5,779 nucleotides of DNA, taken from Nitrosomonadaceae bacterium (lineage in GTDB: Bacteria; Pseudomonadota; Gammaproteobacteria; Burkholderiales; Usitatibacteraceae). Below the pieces are notes generated by a model. The model was not told where the DNA came from. It worked only from the letters and a program-made list of their open reading frames with translations, and did not search any database. The stretch spans positions 1-5,779 of the forward strand of contig JAJTHU010000288.1 in NCBI GenBank assembly GCA_021300055.1, given 5' to 3'. Made by a program: the position numbers and the translations under genes. Shown in pieces: positions 5,070 through 5,779 of this stretch. Position 1 is the stretch's first letter; each line of letters begins with the position of its first letter.

Positions 5070-5076
5070 TGCGGAC

Positions 5077-5583
5077 ATGCTGAGCCTTATTGTCGCGGTT
5101 GCTCACGGCAACGTCATCGGCTATCAGGGCAAGATGCCGTGGCATCTCCCGGCAGAGCTGGCGTACTTCAAGTCGACGACGATGGGTAAGCCCGTCGTCA
5201 TGGGCCGCAAAACATTCGACTCCATCGTCGCCTCGCTGGGCAAGCCTTTGCCCGGTCGGCGCAACATTGTCGTGACGGCCAACGCTGCATGGCACGCCAA
5301 TGGCGCGAGTGGCGTGGAGCGCGCCTCAAGCGTTGAAGAGGCGCTCGCAATGGTCGGGGATGCCGATGGCTTTGTGATTGGCGGCGCAACCCTGTACGAG
5401 GCCGCCTTGCCACTCGCCGCGCGCGTGTACCTTACGCAGATCGACGCGACTGTCCCCGGGGATACGTTCTTCCCGCCGCTGGACCCTCTGCAATGGCGCG
5501 AAGTGTCGCGCACCGCCCGCGCGCGCGACGAAAAAAACGCATACGACATGTCGTTTGTCGTTTACGAGCGCGTCGCTGGCTAG
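5077..5583 (+). CDS. folA: Dihydrofolate reductase
   Basis: Reduces dihydrofolate to tetrahydrofolate with NADPH, restoring the cofactor that ThyA oxidises; the target of trimethoprim (168 residues; E. coli has 159). Visible motifs: the start MLSLIVAVAHGNVIGYQGKMPWHLPAEL (written here only as positions 1-28) with the M20-P21-W22 loop, F31, GRKTFDSI (43-50), LPGRRNIV (58-65), the NADPH-binding GG at 102-103 in IGGATLYE, T120 in YLT, and DTFFP (129-133). E27 occupies the place of the catalytic D27 of E. coli; Glu is also used at this place in vertebrate and some plasmid enzymes. The reading frame is open upstream to 5005, but the enzyme clearly begins at 5077. Only a weak GCGGA precedes this ATG, so expression probably depends on translational coupling to thyA, whose stop is 7 nt upstream. 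Confidence 0.95.
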   Translation: MLSLIVAVAHGNVIGYQGKMPWHLPAELAYFKSTTMGKPVVMGRKTFDSIVASLGKPLPGRRNIVVTANAAWHANGASGVERASSVEEALAMVGDADGFVIGGATLYEAALPLAARVYLTQIDATVPGDTFFPPLDPLQWREVSRTARARDEKNAYDMSFVVYERVAG

Positions 5584-5716
5584 CGCCGCTGCGCGGTCAT
5601 TGCTAAGACAAAACACCAGTATCGGCGCGCCTTTTCGAGCGTTTTCGCCCCAAAACGCCCGCCAATAGGCGAGTTTGTAGTCGAAGCAATGCATCAATGA
5701 GCCGGCGTTGGCTTGC
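5584..5716. other. Convergent intergenic region
   Basis: No gene is supported in these 133 nt between folA and the minus-strand gene end. GCGTTTT (5639-5645) and AAAACGC (5652-5658) can pair around a 6-nt CGCCCC loop, and CGCC/GGCG (5660-5671) make a smaller stem. Neither has the GC-rich stem plus T-run of a standard terminator, though some termination signal is expected between converging genes. GGCGCGCC (5624-5631) followed by TTTT is a palindrome without a loop. Confidence 0.4.
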
Positions 5717-5779
5717 TCAGTATTCGCCCGCGCCGGAGTAGGCGGATTGGTAGTTGTCGCGCCAGCCGCGTGGCGGCGG
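5717..5779 (-). CDS. C-terminal end of a minus-strand protein, cut by the window edge
   Basis: Read on the minus strand from the right edge, the frame encodes PPPRGWRDNYQSAYSGAGEY and then a TGA (5719-5717). Twenty codons are too few to identify it. The composition, with tryptophan, tyrosines, Asn and Gly, looks like a real protein tail rather than antisense noise, and a convergent gene here fits the empty region before it. The sequence suggests a Gly/Tyr-rich tail after a Pro/Arg-rich part; no function can be given. Confidence 0.4.
   Translation of the reverse strand, partial: PPPRGWRDNYQSAYSGAGEY

Noticed and set aside
5005..5076. N-terminal extension of folA overlapping thyA
   Set aside because: The dihydrofolate reductase fold begins exactly at the ATG at 5077; the 24 upstream residues are antisense-like and read thyA in another frame.
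5326..5697. Minus-strand frame of 123 codons over the end of folA
   Set aside because: Mostly antisense to folA, without ribosome binding site or recognisable motif.
1..5779. CRISPR array, insertion sequence, phage or defence system
   Set aside because: No spaced repeats, transposase, integrase or defence-type gene is present; all large frames are accounted for by housekeeping or transport genes and one hypothetical.

Overview
The window looks like ordinary chromosomal DNA of a moderately GC-rich Gram-negative bacterium, most likely a betaproteobacterium. This is inferred from a TonB/ExbB/ExbD energy-transducing system, an ExbB with a cleavable signal peptide and Ala/Pro-rich extension, a -10 motif of the form TAGAAT that recurs in front of four genes, and protein sequences of proteobacterial type. 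The genus cannot be fixed from the sequence.

Layout. (1) Positions 20-538, minus strand: a 172-residue protein of unknown function with its own probable promoter. (2) Positions 539-925: a non-coding divergent control region with a minus-strand promoter, a 12-bp palindrome, a plus-strand extended -10 promoter and a very U-rich exbB leader. (3) Positions 926-3536: a four-gene operon exbB-exbD1-exbD2-tonB, closed by a clear intrinsic terminator at about 3563-3588. It has a strong hairpin between the two exbD genes and small repeats in the 119-nt gap before tonB. (4) Positions 3652-5583: cysC-like APS kinase, thyA and folA, closely packed on the plus strand. cysC and thyA both lack a Shine-Dalgarno sequence and have TAGAAT 6-7 nt before the ATG, which suggests leaderless transcripts. 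(5) Positions 5584-5716: non-coding. (6) Positions 5717-5779: the probable C-terminal end of a convergent minus-strand gene that runs off the window.

How the genes work together. ExbB and the ExbD proteins form an inner-membrane proton channel that energises TonB. TonB spans the periplasm through its Pro-rich linker and drives TonB-dependent outer-membrane receptors (siderophores, vitamin B12, glycans and similar). ThyA makes dTMP and releases dihydrofolate, which FolA reduces back to tetrahydrofolate, so their adjacency makes metabolic sense. The APS kinase makes PAPS and has no sulfate-activation partner in view.

I did not find a novel multi-gene system. The points most worth a second look are the recurring leaderless-type promoters, the orphan APS kinase that resembles the kinase half of a bifunctional sulfurylase/kinase, the exbD1/exbD2 hairpin, the paired ExbD proteins, the Glu at the catalytic-acid position of FolA, and the repeat-encoded 12-proline tract in TonB.
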